Of a DNA stretch of 64,000 bases, positions 1 through 8,704 are shown piece by piece. The first letter of the stretch is position 1; every line of letters begins with the position of its first letter. This DNA comes from Zunongwangia mangrovi (lineage in GTDB: Bacteria > Bacteroidota > Bacteroidia > Flavobacteriales > Flavobacteriaceae). A program made the position numbers and the translations under genes. The stretch lies in NCBI RefSeq assembly GCF_900112105.1, contig NZ_FOKV01000001.1, positions 1,116,001 to 1,180,000 of the forward strand. Reading direction: 5' to 3'. The notes under the pieces are model-generated. The model searched no databases. It worked only from the letters and a program-made list of their open reading frames with translations, and had not been told where the DNA came from.

Positions 1-2
1 GT

Positions 3-770
3 TTTCAAAATGATACGCTAAGTTACCCAACATGGAATCCTGTACTGTTTAATACTGAAAATAAACTCTTTTTATTTTACAAAATTGGACCTTCACCTTC
101 AACCTGGTGGGGCGCTTATAAAACTTCAACAAATAATGGCGAAACCTGGAGCGATAAAAAATTATTGCCAGAAGGTATTTTAGGACCAATAAAAAACAAG
201 CCAATTCAGTTAGAAAATGGCCGAATTGTAAGTCCGTCTAGTGTAGAACTTCAGGATGGTGAAATTTGGCATGCTCACATAGAAATTTCAGACGATCTTG
301 GTAGAACCTGGCGCAAAGTTAAGGTGAATCAGGATTCAGAATATAAAGTAATTCAGCCTACAATTGTTCAGCTTACAAATGGCGATTTAAAAGCTTTTTT
401 CAGAAGTGATCAAGATGTTGTTTTAGAAAGTTTCAGCAAAGATCATGGAGAAACCTGGAGTGATTTTAGTGCTTCAGAACTTGCAAACCCAAATTCAGGA
501 ATCGATGCTGTACGTCTAAAAAACGGCGGATTTCTAATGGTTTATAATCCTATGGCTAGTGGAGACGACTGGTGGGATGGTAGAAGTAAACTGAATTTAG
601 CATATTCTGAAGATGCCGAGCATTGGCAAGACGTTTTAAAACTCGAAAATGAGGAAGAAGGCGAGTTTAGCTACCCGGCAATAATTCAGGCTGAAAACGG
701 CGAAATTCATATCACCTATACCTACGATCGAAAAAAGATAAAATATTTTAGGTTGAAACGATCTAATTGA
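3..770 (+). CDS. sialidase-like (BNR/Asp-box) protein, N-terminus outside window
   Basis: The reading frame is open from the left edge of the window, so this is the C-terminal part of a longer protein (255 residues visible). It carries repeated Asp-box-like motifs typical of six-bladed sialidase propellers: TNNGETW near residue 40, SDDLGRTW near 95 and SKDHGETW near 145. The upstream YPTWNPVLF segment resembles the predicted-neuraminidase group (COG4692, BNR_2), which in Bacteroidota often sits in polysaccharide or pectin loci and need not cleave sialic acid. An ATG at 165 lies inside the domain and is not the real start. The gene ends next to, and converges with, the SLC13 symporter. The family is fairly sure; the substrate is unknown. 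Confidence 0.75.
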   Translation, partial: FQNDTLSYPTWNPVLFNTENKLFLFYKIGPSPSTWWGAYKTSTNNGETWSDKKLLPEGILGPIKNKPIQLENGRIVSPSSVELQDGEIWHAHIEISDDLGRTWRKVKVNQDSEYKVIQPTIVQLTNGDLKAFFRSDQDVVLESFSKDHGETWSDFSASELANPNSGIDAVRLKNGGFLMVYNPMASGDDWWDGRSKLNLAYSEDAEHWQDVLKLENEEEGEFSYPAIIQAENGEIHITYTYDRKKIKYFRLKRSN

Positions 771-2249
771 TCACTTAAATATCTTTGGAACGCTGAAAGG
801 ATCGAAGTCCCAAAGCATAGGCAAAACAAAATAAATAACCAGGCTAATGACTATAATCGATAGTAAATTTAGCCAAAAGCCGGTTTTCATCATATCTGCG
901 ATCTTTAGATAGCCAGATCCAAACACCACGGCATTTGGAGGTGTCGCAACCGGAAGCATAAATGCACAGCTGGCGGCTAATGTTGCGCTTACCATGAGCA
1001 AGTAAGGATGCAGATTTAAAGCCAGCGCCATAGGAGCCAATATTGGTAATAACATGGCCGTGGTTGCCAGGTTAGAAGTAACTTCCGTTAAAAAGTTTAC
1101 AGAGGCAACTAAGATCAAAATCAATAAAAATAGTGGTAAATTTTCCAGATTCACTAACTGTTCACCAATCCAGTTAGCTAAACCGGTATCGTTAAAAGCT
1201 TTTGCCAAGGCCATACCACCACCAAAAAGTAATATAATTCCCCAGGGAATCTTCACCGCTTCTTCCCAGCTTAATAGGCGTTTTTGTTTCTCTTTGTTTT
1301 TTCCAGAAGGAATCAAGAATAAAGAGATTCCTGCCGTCATCGCAATAATGGTGTCATCGATATTGGGTAAGAATTCCTGCAGAAAGAAGGAACGAGTGAT
1401 CCAGCAAAGTGCGGTTAATACAAATACGATCAATACTCGTTTTTCCTGAATACTTATTTTTCCTAGTTCGTCCAGTAATCTTTTAATTTCTGTTTTTCCG
1501 CCGGGAAATTCAGTCTGTTTAAAACTGAAAGCAAAACTTGTAATATACTTCCAGCAGAAGATCAACATTAAAATTGAAATTGGCATTCCTAAAAGTGCCC
1601 ATTTCAAGAAGCTAATTTCAATTCCGTATAATTCTTCAACAATTCCGGCAAAAACAAGGTTAGGCGGTGTACCAATTAAAGTGCCTATTCCGCCAATAGA
1701 AGCGCTGTACGCAATTGCCAACATTAATGCTTTTCCGAAGACTTTATTTTCATCTTCGCTAGTTTTAGGATTGTCTTTTAGCTGCAAGATAATGGCCGTC
1801 CCAATAGGAAGCATCATTACCGATGTTGCGGTGTTAGAGATCCACATCGATAAAAATGCGGTGGCTACCATAAAGCCCAAAATGATCAATTTAATATTGG
1901 TGCCGATTAAATTGATAATATTAAGTGCGATACGACGGTGTAAATTCCATTTTTCGATAGCTACAGCGATAATAAATCCTCCCATATAAAGAAAAACATA
2001 TTTGTGACCGTAAGATGCTGTGGTTAGACCAATATCTAAAGCGCCGCTTAAAGGAAAAAATACGATGGGTAGTAAAGCAGTAGCGGCAATTGGGATAATT
2101 TCGGTAACCCACCAAATCGCCATCCAGATCGTTACGGCTAAAACATCAAAAGCTTCTGGTGACATTCCTTCTGGTGGCTGTAAAAGCTGAAATATTGCAA
2201 AAATTAACGGACCTGCAATTAGGATTATGCGTTTAAGACTACTGTTCAT
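771..2249 (-). CDS. SLC13/DASS family sodium:anion symporter
   Basis: A 492-residue inner-membrane protein with about 11-13 hydrophobic segments, a normal length for the divalent anion:Na+ symporter family (CitT/SdcS/NaDC type). Family signatures include the SNTATSVMMLPIG segment near residue 138 and the later repeat-related TEVTSNLATTAMLLPI segment near 390, which correspond to the two Ser-Asn-Thr substrate/sodium-binding loops of DASS transporters. These take up C4-dicarboxylates, citrate or sulfate with sodium; the substrate cannot be read from sequence. It is convergent with the sialidase-like gene, their stop codons being adjacent, and is apparently transcribed alone from the region above 2250. 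Confidence 0.85.
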   Translation of the reverse strand: MNSSLKRIILIAGPLIFAIFQLLQPPEGMSPEAFDVLAVTIWMAIWWVTEIIPIAATALLPIVFFPLSGALDIGLTTASYGHKYVFLYMGGFIIAVAIEKWNLHRRIALNIINLIGTNIKLIILGFMVATAFLSMWISNTATSVMMLPIGTAIILQLKDNPKTSEDENKVFGKALMLAIAYSASIGGIGTLIGTPPNLVFAGIVEELYGIEISFLKWALLGMPISILMLIFCWKYITSFAFSFKQTEFPGGKTEIKRLLDELGKISIQEKRVLIVFVLTALCWITRSFFLQEFLPNIDDTIIAMTAGISLFLIPSGKNKEKQKRLLSWEEAVKIPWGIILLFGGGMALAKAFNDTGLANWIGEQLVNLENLPLFLLILILVASVNFLTEVTSNLATTAMLLPILAPMALALNLHPYLLMVSATLAASCAFMLPVATPPNAVVFGSGYLKIADMMKTGFWLNLLSIIVISLVIYFVLPMLWDFDPFSVPKIFK

Positions 2250-2277
2250 TTATGATTTATTGGCACCGCCAAAGGTT

Positions 2278-2352
2278 ATAATACCCAAAGGCTTGCCTCG
2301 AAATTAAAAATTATTTTCCAACGGATAATGCCTCGAGGGCTTGCCCCGAGAT
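2278..2352. repeat. two degenerate REP-like palindromic repeats
   Basis: Two related units of about 28 bp lie at 2278-2306 and 2325-2352, each starting ATAAT and containing GGCTTGCC(T/C)CGA. The second folds into a hairpin: CTCG-a-GGG (2332-2339) pairs with CCCCGAG (2344-2350) around a four-base loop. They lie between the divergent symporter and GLPGLI genes. GC-rich dyads of this type are common as dispersed intergenic repeats in flavobacterial genomes, but copy number cannot be judged from this window. Confidence 0.45.
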
Positions 2353-2420
2353 AGTTTATTATCGACGGGAAGATAAATATTTTCTGCAGAAGTCAGTATG
2401 CCTATTAATTACTATTAAAT

Positions 2421-2454
2421 TAGTTTTATTACTAAAAAAATAGTTTATTTCTTG
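2421..2454 (+). promoter_or_regulatory. duplicated operator-like box, copy 1 (before GLPGLI copy 1)
   Basis: This 34-bp box is identical at 32 of 34 positions to 6127-6160, and each lies shortly before a GLPGLI gene (55 and 43 bp before the ATG). It contains a partial dyad, TAGTTTT at 2421-2427 and AAAAATAG at 2436-2443. Conservation between two otherwise different intergenic regions points to a shared binding site. The regulator is unknown. Confidence 0.5.
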
Positions 2455-2508
2455 TATGCATCGGTTTTATATTAGATATTGCAAAGGAAAAATCAATCAA
2501 CTATCATT

Positions 2509-3348
2509 ATGAGCAATAAGATCATCTTCATTTTAGGCGTTTTAGTATTCAATTTTTTTCAGCTTCGGGCACAAAACGAACTCAATTATCGGGTGAGCTA
2601 TAAGCTTACCTATAAACTAGATTCTACAGATCTGGAATCCAGTAAATCTGAAATCATGTGGCTTTTTGCCAATAACGAGTCCTCCCTTTTTTTAAGTAGA
2701 GGAGCAGCACTAAAAGATTCTATGTCTGTAAATGTGAGTGTTGCAGATATTGGATCTGAAAGGTGGAAAAGTAGAATAAAAGCTGCTAAAACCGATTTTA
2801 AGTATAAGATCTTTAAAAATAAATCTGAAAATAAGCTGGGATACGGAATTAAACTGATGGACGATAAATTGTATTACTCGCAGGATATCGATAAAATACA
2901 ATGGGAGATACAGGCTGAAGCCAAAGAAATTTCAGGATATCAGGTGCAAAAAGCAACAACAAGTTTTGCCGGTAGAGATTATATTGCCTGGTTTACTCCT
3001 GAAATTCCGCTTTCAGATGGGCCATATAAATTTGCCGGTTTACCTGGTTTGATCGTAGAGATCCGGGATACAGAAGATGAATACATCTTTGAATTCAAAG
3101 GTTTTGAAGAATTAGTTGATCCTTTAGAATATCAGATTGTTCCTAAAGGATTTAAAGAAGTGAAGAAAAAAGAACTTCTGGATTTAGTGTCAACTTATGA
3201 AAAAGACCCAATTAGTTATATAAATAATTATGTGGGCGCGGGTGGCAAAACCGTAAGTATTAAAATTGTAGGTGATGATAAAAAGGATTATCTGAAAAAG
3301 CAGCAGGAAAAGTTAGCCAAAAAGAATAATCCCATCGAGTTACAGTAA
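2509..3348 (+). CDS. GLPGLI family protein, copy 1
   Basis: A 279-residue exported protein. I chose the ATG at 2509, which begins a clean signal peptide (MSNKIIFILGVLVFNFFQLRAQ); an in-frame TTG at 2479 would add ten residues before it. The protein carries the family hallmark GPYKFAGLPGLIVEI near residue 176, preceded by SFAGRDYIAWFTPE, and ends NNPIELQ. GLPGLI proteins (TIGR01200) are restricted to Bacteroidota and have no assigned function. By its FAGRDY and WFTPEIPLSDG wording this copy groups with copy 5 (8705) rather than with the three middle copies. It is separated from the others by the GH2 gene and has its own upstream operator-like box. Confidence 0.85.
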   Translation: MSNKIIFILGVLVFNFFQLRAQNELNYRVSYKLTYKLDSTDLESSKSEIMWLFANNESSLFLSRGAALKDSMSVNVSVADIGSERWKSRIKAAKTDFKYKIFKNKSENKLGYGIKLMDDKLYYSQDIDKIQWEIQAEAKEISGYQVQKATTSFAGRDYIAWFTPEIPLSDGPYKFAGLPGLIVEIRDTEDEYIFEFKGFEELVDPLEYQIVPKGFKEVKKKELLDLVSTYEKDPISYINNYVGAGGKTVSIKIVGDDKKDYLKKQQEKLAKKNNPIELQ

Positions 3349-3485
3349 TTTATACTTTGCATTATACGAAATGGTTTTCTTAAAAAATTGTGAATCGTAT
3401 AGCTTTTGTGTCTCGTTGTTTGTCGAAAAAAGTTTAAGATATTGGATTTATTAAGCAATTTGAAAGTTCTAAAACTCTCATTTTT

Positions 3486-6116
3486 ATGCGAAATAAATTT
3501 ACTTTCCTTTTTATTGCTTTTAGCCTGATTAGCATTTTTGGATATGCTCAGCAAAATTACGAACTCAATTCAGGTTGGAAAACCCTTTCCATTGGCGATG
3601 TAGAATCAACCGGAGAAGAAATTTCAAATACATCTTTTTCCGTAGAAAACTGGAAAAAGGCCACAGTTCCCGGGACGGTGCTTACCACGCAACTTAATAA
3701 TGGTGAAATTCCCGACCCATTTTACGGGATGAACAATGAAGAAATTCCGGATATCTATGATGTTGGTCGCGATTTTTACACCTATTGGTTTGTAAAGGAT
3801 TTCGAAGAGAAAGCTAAGAAGGACGAGCAGGTTTGGCTTAATTTCCGAGGAATAAATTACAGTGTAGATTTTTTTTTAAATGGCGAGAAAGTCAACCAGG
3901 AAGAATACAAAGGGATGTTTCTTAGGAAGCGTTTTAATATCACAAAATTTCTTGCTAAAAATGGCCAAAATCGCCTTGCAGTGATCGTATATCCTGCACC
4001 GCATGTTGGGAATCCTAACGGCGGCCAGGGAGGTGATGGAACGATCGCCCGTGGTGTGGCGCATCAATACGTTGCCGGTTGGGATTGGATTCAGCCAATT
4101 CGCGATCGAAATACGGGGATTTGGGATAAGGTGATTATTGAAAAAACCGGTGCGGTAAATCTTAAAAATCCGCATGTGGTGACCAAAGTGCCTGGAAAAC
4201 GACTTCCGGGAGAAAAGCAGGAGCCAGCAAAAATTTCTTTTACTGCGGAAGTTGAAAATCCAACTTCAAAAACAGTTGAAGGAACACTGTCTTTTAAAAT
4301 TGCAGATAAAAACATCGAAAAGGAGGTAAGTCTGGCAGCTAATACTGAAATGCTGGTAGAACTTCCAGAGTTCGAAATTGAAGATCCTAAACTTTGGTGG
4401 CCTTCTGGTTATGGCGAGCAAAATTTATACGATGCCGAAGTTGAATTCAGCATAAAAAATAAAACTTCAGATAAAGAAACGCTTAAAGTAGGAATCCGTG
4501 AAATCCAAACCGAATGGAATTCGCACACACGTAGTAAGCAGATATTCGTTAACGGGCAGCCTATTTTTATAAAGGGAGGAAACTGGATCATCTCAGACGC
4601 GATGCTTCGTTTTACTAAAGAGCGTTATGATGCCGAGATTCGTTTTCACCGTGATATGAATTTAAATCTTATTAGAATTTGGGGTGGTGCTTTACCAGAA
4701 AGACCAGAATTTTACGAAGCCTGTGATAAATATGGGATGCTGGTGATTCAGGATTTTTGGATGTCTGGTGACTGTAATGGTAGATGGGTAGATCCTATGA
4801 AAAAAGACGATCAATGGACGCGCAGACAATATCCAGACGATCACGAATTGTTTATCGAATCTGCTGCAGATGCGGTAAAAATGCTGCGTAATTATCCTTC
4901 ACTTGCTATCTGGTGCGGTGGGAACGAGATCACACCGCCACAGGATATTTTGTATGCCATAAAAGATGAAATTCTACCGGAATTAGATGGTACACGTTGG
5001 TTTATCGATTACTCAAATTCAGATGACATGTCTTATAATTTTAAAGGCGGAAATGGTGACGGCCCTTACGGAATTCAGGATATTTCGACTTTTTGGAACG
5101 AGCGTACCTGGCCTTTTAATTCTGAAGTTGGATCTGTAGGAGTAGGAGATGAGGTAAGTTTAAAGCGTTTTCTTCCGGAAGAAAATTATACCGTTCCGGT
5201 AGAATATGAAGGAACAGAAGCCGTGAAAGATCCTGTTTGGACGTATCACAAATACATCGATTATGGCAATTCTTTAGAAGCTTATGGTACGCCAGAAAAT
5301 ATGGCCGATTTTGCCAAAAAAGCCCAATTGGTAAATTACAACCAGTATCGCGGTTTGATGGAAGGTTTTAGTTCGCATATGTGGGATTGGTACACGGGTT
5401 CGATCATCTGGAAAACCCAAAATCCGTGGACTGCTTTGCGTGGGCAGATGTACGATTATTATTTAGATCCCAACGCCTGTTTGTTTGGGTTACGTGAAGG
5501 TAGTAAGCCTTTACACTTTATGTATAATGCTACAACCGGCGATGTACATTTGGTAAATAATGGTTTTGAAGCCCAGTACGATCTTATGTTAGGCATAAAA
5601 CTGTACGATATGGATGGTAATGAAAAACCGGTAACCCAGGTATTTGCTTATATCGAAGCATCAAGCACAAAAAAGATATTATCGTTAAAAAAGCAGATCG
5701 ATACATTAGCTGCTGAAGAAGGTTTGTTTTTAAAATTAGATCTTAAGAATCAGCATCAGGAGGTTTTAGATGAGAATTTCTATTGGATTCCAGACAGTAC
5801 CGGCACATATTCTGGATTACAGAAATTAGAAAAAACTGCACTTAAAGCTGAGGTTGAAAAAATAGCTGAAAATAAATTTAAACTGAAAATTACCAATCCT
5901 AAAAATAATACGGTATCATTTTTTAACCGAATCTCTTTAGAAAATGCAGAGAATGGAGAACGAATTTTACCAACTTTTTATGACGAAAATTATTTCTCTA
6001 TAGTACCTGGAGCAAGCAAGGAAATCATTTTGGAAGCGCCAGAAAATGAAGTGAAAGATCTTCAAATTTCGATAGAAGGCTGGAATACAGATCGAATGGT
6101 GATTCCGGTGAAATAG
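3486..6116 (+). CDS. glycoside hydrolase family 2, endo-beta-mannosidase/exo-glucosaminidase-like
   Basis: An 876-residue secreted enzyme with signal peptide MRNKFTFLFIAFSLISIFGYAQ. Domain order is typical of GH2: an N-terminal jelly-roll domain (about 30-210), an immunoglobulin-like domain (about 220-330), a TIM barrel (about 335-640) and C-terminal beta domains. The predicted acid/base is Glu481 in WCGGNEITPP and the nucleophile is Glu547 in FNSEVGSVGV. From memory, the latter string resembles plant mannosylglycoprotein endo-beta-mannosidase and exo-beta-glucosaminidase more than bacterial LacZ. It would hydrolyse beta-mannosides or related glycosides in the periplasm or outside. It lies between GLPGLI copies 1 and 2; whether it is functionally linked to them is unknown. 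Confidence 0.8.
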   Translation: MRNKFTFLFIAFSLISIFGYAQQNYELNSGWKTLSIGDVESTGEEISNTSFSVENWKKATVPGTVLTTQLNNGEIPDPFYGMNNEEIPDIYDVGRDFYTYWFVKDFEEKAKKDEQVWLNFRGINYSVDFFLNGEKVNQEEYKGMFLRKRFNITKFLAKNGQNRLAVIVYPAPHVGNPNGGQGGDGTIARGVAHQYVAGWDWIQPIRDRNTGIWDKVIIEKTGAVNLKNPHVVTKVPGKRLPGEKQEPAKISFTAEVENPTSKTVEGTLSFKIADKNIEKEVSLAANTEMLVELPEFEIEDPKLWWPSGYGEQNLYDAEVEFSIKNKTSDKETLKVGIREIQTEWNSHTRSKQIFVNGQPIFIKGGNWIISDAMLRFTKERYDAEIRFHRDMNLNLIRIWGGALPERPEFYEACDKYGMLVIQDFWMSGDCNGRWVDPMKKDDQWTRRQYPDDHELFIESAADAVKMLRNYPSLAIWCGGNEITPPQDILYAIKDEILPELDGTRWFIDYSNSDDMSYNFKGGNGDGPYGIQDISTFWNERTWPFNSEVGSVGVGDEVSLKRFLPEENYTVPVEYEGTEAVKDPVWTYHKYIDYGNSLEAYGTPENMADFAKKAQLVNYNQYRGLMEGFSSHMWDWYTGSIIWKTQNPWTALRGQMYDYYLDPNACLFGLREGSKPLHFMYNATTGDVHLVNNGFEAQYDLMLGIKLYDMDGNEKPVTQVFAYIEASSTKKILSLKKQIDTLAAEEGLFLKLDLKNQHQEVLDENFYWIPDSTGTYSGLQKLEKTALKAEVEKIAENKFKLKITNPKNNTVSFFNRISLENAENGERILPTFYDENYFSIVPGASKEIILEAPENEVKDLQISIEGWNTDRMVIPVK

Positions 6117-6125
6117 CTTGGTTTT

Positions 6126-6160
6126 CTAGTTTTATTACTAAAAAACTAGTTGATTTCTTG
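6126..6160 (+). promoter_or_regulatory. duplicated operator-like box, copy 2 (before GLPGLI copy 2)
   Basis: Second copy of the box at 2421-2454. Here the dyad is perfect: CTAGTTTT at 6126-6133 and AAAACTAG at 6142-6149 with an 8-bp spacer, as expected for a dimeric repressor or activator site. It lies between the GH2 stop codon and the ATG at 6203, so the GLPGLI copy 2 to cutC gene run probably starts transcription here. Confidence 0.55.
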
Positions 6161-6202
6161 CTTCGTAAGTTTTTTTAAGGCATCTTAGATAAAATTTCTT
6201 TT

Positions 6203-6985
6203 ATGAAATCTATCCTGATGCCTTTTTTCTTGTGCTTTTCTGTGCTATTCTATGCTCAGAAAACCGATTTTCAATATTCCTATAAAGCGACTTACAATCT
6301 CGAATATCAGGAAGATTCTACCGATGAAAATTCGATATTATCTGAAAGTTTTGTGCTTTATTTAAGCGATGGACATTCGCGATATTCTAGTTTAGGTACA
6401 GCTATAGAAGATTCTATAGGAGGTAGTGAAGGATCTGAGTTTCATTATATGATTTACAAAAACTATAAAGAGAACCAGCTTATTTTAACTGAAAAAATTA
6501 CAGCAGATAAGTATAAATTTAAATACAAACAGGATCTGAAAACGATCGACTGGGAGATTCAACCAGAAAACAAAGAAATTTTAGGTTTCACCGTTCAGAA
6601 GGCAACAGGCTCTTTTGCCGGTAGAAATTACGAAGCCTGGTTTGCGCCAGAGCTTCCATTTTTAGATGGACCTTATAAGTTTAATGGTTTGCCTGGACTT
6701 ATTTTAGAGATTTCAGATCTTAAAGATGATTACCATTTTAGCTTAACTGAATTTCAGGAATTCGAAAAACCGGTAACCAAAACATCGAATTTGGATAATT
6801 ATAAATTGGTTTCTCAGGAAGAACTTGACCAATTTAGAGACGATAATAACCGTGATCCCATTGCTGCCATGAGAAATGCAGGTCTAAAAATCGCTTTTAG
6901 TAAAAAGGAGCATGAAATTGAAACTAGAAAAATGTTAAGCGAGAAATACGAGAGGCGAAATAATCCTATCGAACTTCAGGAATAA
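6203..6985 (+). CDS. GLPGLI family protein, copy 2
   Basis: A 260-residue exported protein with signal peptide MKSILMPFFLCFSVLFYAQ. It contains SFAGRNYEAWFAPELPF followed by GPYKFNGLPGLILEI (about residue 158) and ends NNPIELQE. It belongs with copies 3 and 4 to a closely related trio sharing YQEDSTDENS near the N-terminus, the FAGRNYEAWFAPELPF wording and a DPI-type segment before the C-terminus. It is the first gene of a tight cluster of four GLPGLI genes, 27 bp from the next. Family assignment is certain by the eponymous motif; the function is not known. Predicted periplasmic or envelope location. Confidence 0.85.
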   Translation: MKSILMPFFLCFSVLFYAQKTDFQYSYKATYNLEYQEDSTDENSILSESFVLYLSDGHSRYSSLGTAIEDSIGGSEGSEFHYMIYKNYKENQLILTEKITADKYKFKYKQDLKTIDWEIQPENKEILGFTVQKATGSFAGRNYEAWFAPELPFLDGPYKFNGLPGLILEISDLKDDYHFSLTEFQEFEKPVTKTSNLDNYKLVSQEELDQFRDDNNRDPIAAMRNAGLKIAFSKKEHEIETRKMLSEKYERRNNPIELQE

Positions 6986-7012
6986 ATAGTCGTCATCATC
7001 AATCAAAACATC

Positions 7013-7846
7013 ATGAAACTAAAGCTTTTTCTTTTAGTTATCATCTTTTCTTTGAAAATTTCAGCACAAGAAAAACACGGAGAAGAATATAATTATAAAG
7101 CAACATATCAATTGGATTATCAGGAAGATTCTACCGATCAAAATTCAATGAAATCTGAAACTGTTGTACTTTATTTAGGAGAAGGGGTGTCTAGATATTC
7201 AAGTCTTGGTAAGGCTGTTGAAGATTCTTTAACCGCAACTTTAGATCCTTCAAATAAAAGTATGGCTGAATTTTATCGAATAAGAAGTCTAACTCCAGAT
7301 ACCGATTTTCATTATAAGATCTTCAAAAATTACAATGATAACGAGCTTATTTTAGCCGAAAAGATTTTTAAAGATCAACTAAAATATAAACAGACTTTAA
7401 ATCCCATCGACTGGGAAATTCAGTCAGAAACCAAAGAAATCTTAGGATATAAAGTTCAAAAAGCTTCAGGCTCTTTTGCCGGCAGAAATTACGAAGCCTG
7501 GTTTGCGCCAGAGCTGCCATTTTTAGACGGTCCCTATAAATTTGGAGGTTTGCCGGGACTTATTTTGGAGATTTCAGACACTAAAAATCATTATCGTTTT
7601 AGCATAATGGAATTTCAGGAATTAAAAAAAATAGTGTCTAAAACATTGAATTTAGATGATTATAAAGAAGTTTCTCAGGGAGATCTCGATCAGGTTCGTG
7701 GTGATTATAAAAGAGATCCACTTACTGCAATGACCAACGGCGGTGTAACTATTCATTGGAAAGATGGGCAGGAAGAAGAAGCCAGAAGGAAATTCCAGAA
7801 GAGACATAAAAAGCAAAATAATCCAATTGAACTTCAACCAAAATAA
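7013..7846 (+). CDS. GLPGLI family protein, copy 3
   Basis: A 277-residue exported protein (signal peptide MKLKLFLLVIIFSLKISAQ). Hallmarks are SFAGRNYEAWFAPELPF, GPYKFGGLPGLILEI and a C-terminus NNPIELQPK. Compared with copy 2 it carries an extra stretch of about 20 residues around 80-100. The DNA just before its ATG (ATCATCAATC followed by an A-rich stretch, then ATCATGAAACTAAAG) closely resembles that before copy 5, so leader and signal peptide were duplicated with the gene. No known catalytic motif. Same probable transcription unit as copies 2, 4 and 5. Confidence 0.85.
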   Translation: MKLKLFLLVIIFSLKISAQEKHGEEYNYKATYQLDYQEDSTDQNSMKSETVVLYLGEGVSRYSSLGKAVEDSLTATLDPSNKSMAEFYRIRSLTPDTDFHYKIFKNYNDNELILAEKIFKDQLKYKQTLNPIDWEIQSETKEILGYKVQKASGSFAGRNYEAWFAPELPFLDGPYKFGGLPGLILEISDTKNHYRFSIMEFQELKKIVSKTLNLDDYKEVSQGDLDQVRGDYKRDPLTAMTNGGVTIHWKDGQEEEARRKFQKRHKKQNNPIELQPK

Positions 7847-7861
7847 ATTTATAAATCGAAA

Positions 7862-8677
7862 ATGATTATGAGATTCAAAATAGCTCTAATATTGCTCTTC
7901 TTTTCTTTTAAGAATTCAGCACAAGAACAATTACAGGCAAAGTTCAATTATAAGGCTACCTATCAGCTCGAGTATCAGGAAGATTCTACTGATGAAAATT
8001 CTATAAAGTCTGAAGTTGGTGTCCTTTATTTAGGTGATGGGCATTCACAATATTCCAGTTTAGGCCAGGCGATTAAAGATTCTTTAGAGAATATGCCCAA
8101 TCCTGAAGTTTTAAGAATGGACCAGTATAATCAAATGACCGATTTTAAATACACGATCTTTAAAGATTACGAGAATAGTGAACTTGTTTTAGCTGAAAAG
8201 GTTTTTCAATACAGTTTTAAATATAAGCAGGATCTAAATCAGATCGATTGGGAAATTCAATCAGAAACTAAAGAAATAATTGGCTTTAAGGTTCAAAAAG
8301 CTACAGGTGCTTTTTCAGGTAGAAATTACGAAGCCTGGTTCGCGCCAGAGCTTCCATTTTCAGATGGGCCATACAAATTTGCTGGTTTGCCGGGACTTAT
8401 TTTAGAAATTTCAGATGTGCAAAATCAATATCATTTTAGCTTAACAAGTTTTCAGGAATTAGAGAAACCAGTAAGTAAAATATTGAATTTGGATGACTAT
8501 AAAACAGTTTCTCAAAAAGAACTCGACCAGGTTCGAGACGATTATAATCGTGATCCTATTGGTACAATGCAGAAGGCAGGAATTAGATTTGGTTGGAGCG
8601 AAGAAGATGAAGCTAAACAAAGAAAGGAACTAACCAAAAAATATAAACGACGAAATAATCCAATTGAGCTTCCGTAG
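7862..8677 (+). CDS. GLPGLI family protein, copy 4
   Basis: A 271-residue exported protein. Two in-frame ATGs (7862 and 7868) give nearly the same signal peptide, MRFKIALILLFFSFKNSAQ. It contains FSGRNYEAWFAPELPF, GPYKFAGLPGLILEI and ends NNPIELP. It is very similar to copies 2 and 3, including the YQEDSTDENS segment, consistent with recent tandem duplication. It follows copy 3 by 15 bp and precedes copy 5 by 27 bp. Function unknown. Confidence 0.85.
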   Translation: MIMRFKIALILLFFSFKNSAQEQLQAKFNYKATYQLEYQEDSTDENSIKSEVGVLYLGDGHSQYSSLGQAIKDSLENMPNPEVLRMDQYNQMTDFKYTIFKDYENSELVLAEKVFQYSFKYKQDLNQIDWEIQSETKEIIGFKVQKATGAFSGRNYEAWFAPELPFSDGPYKFAGLPGLILEISDVQNQYHFSLTSFQELEKPVSKILNLDDYKTVSQKELDQVRDDYNRDPIGTMQKAGIRFGWSEEDEAKQRKELTKKYKRRNNPIELP

Positions 8678-8704
8678 CAAAACTATCATCAATCGAAATT
8701 CATC

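Noticed and set aside
1054-1989. Plus-strand frames antisense to the SLC13 gene
   Set aside because: Shadow frames of a membrane-protein gene; the minus-strand frame has clear family motifs.
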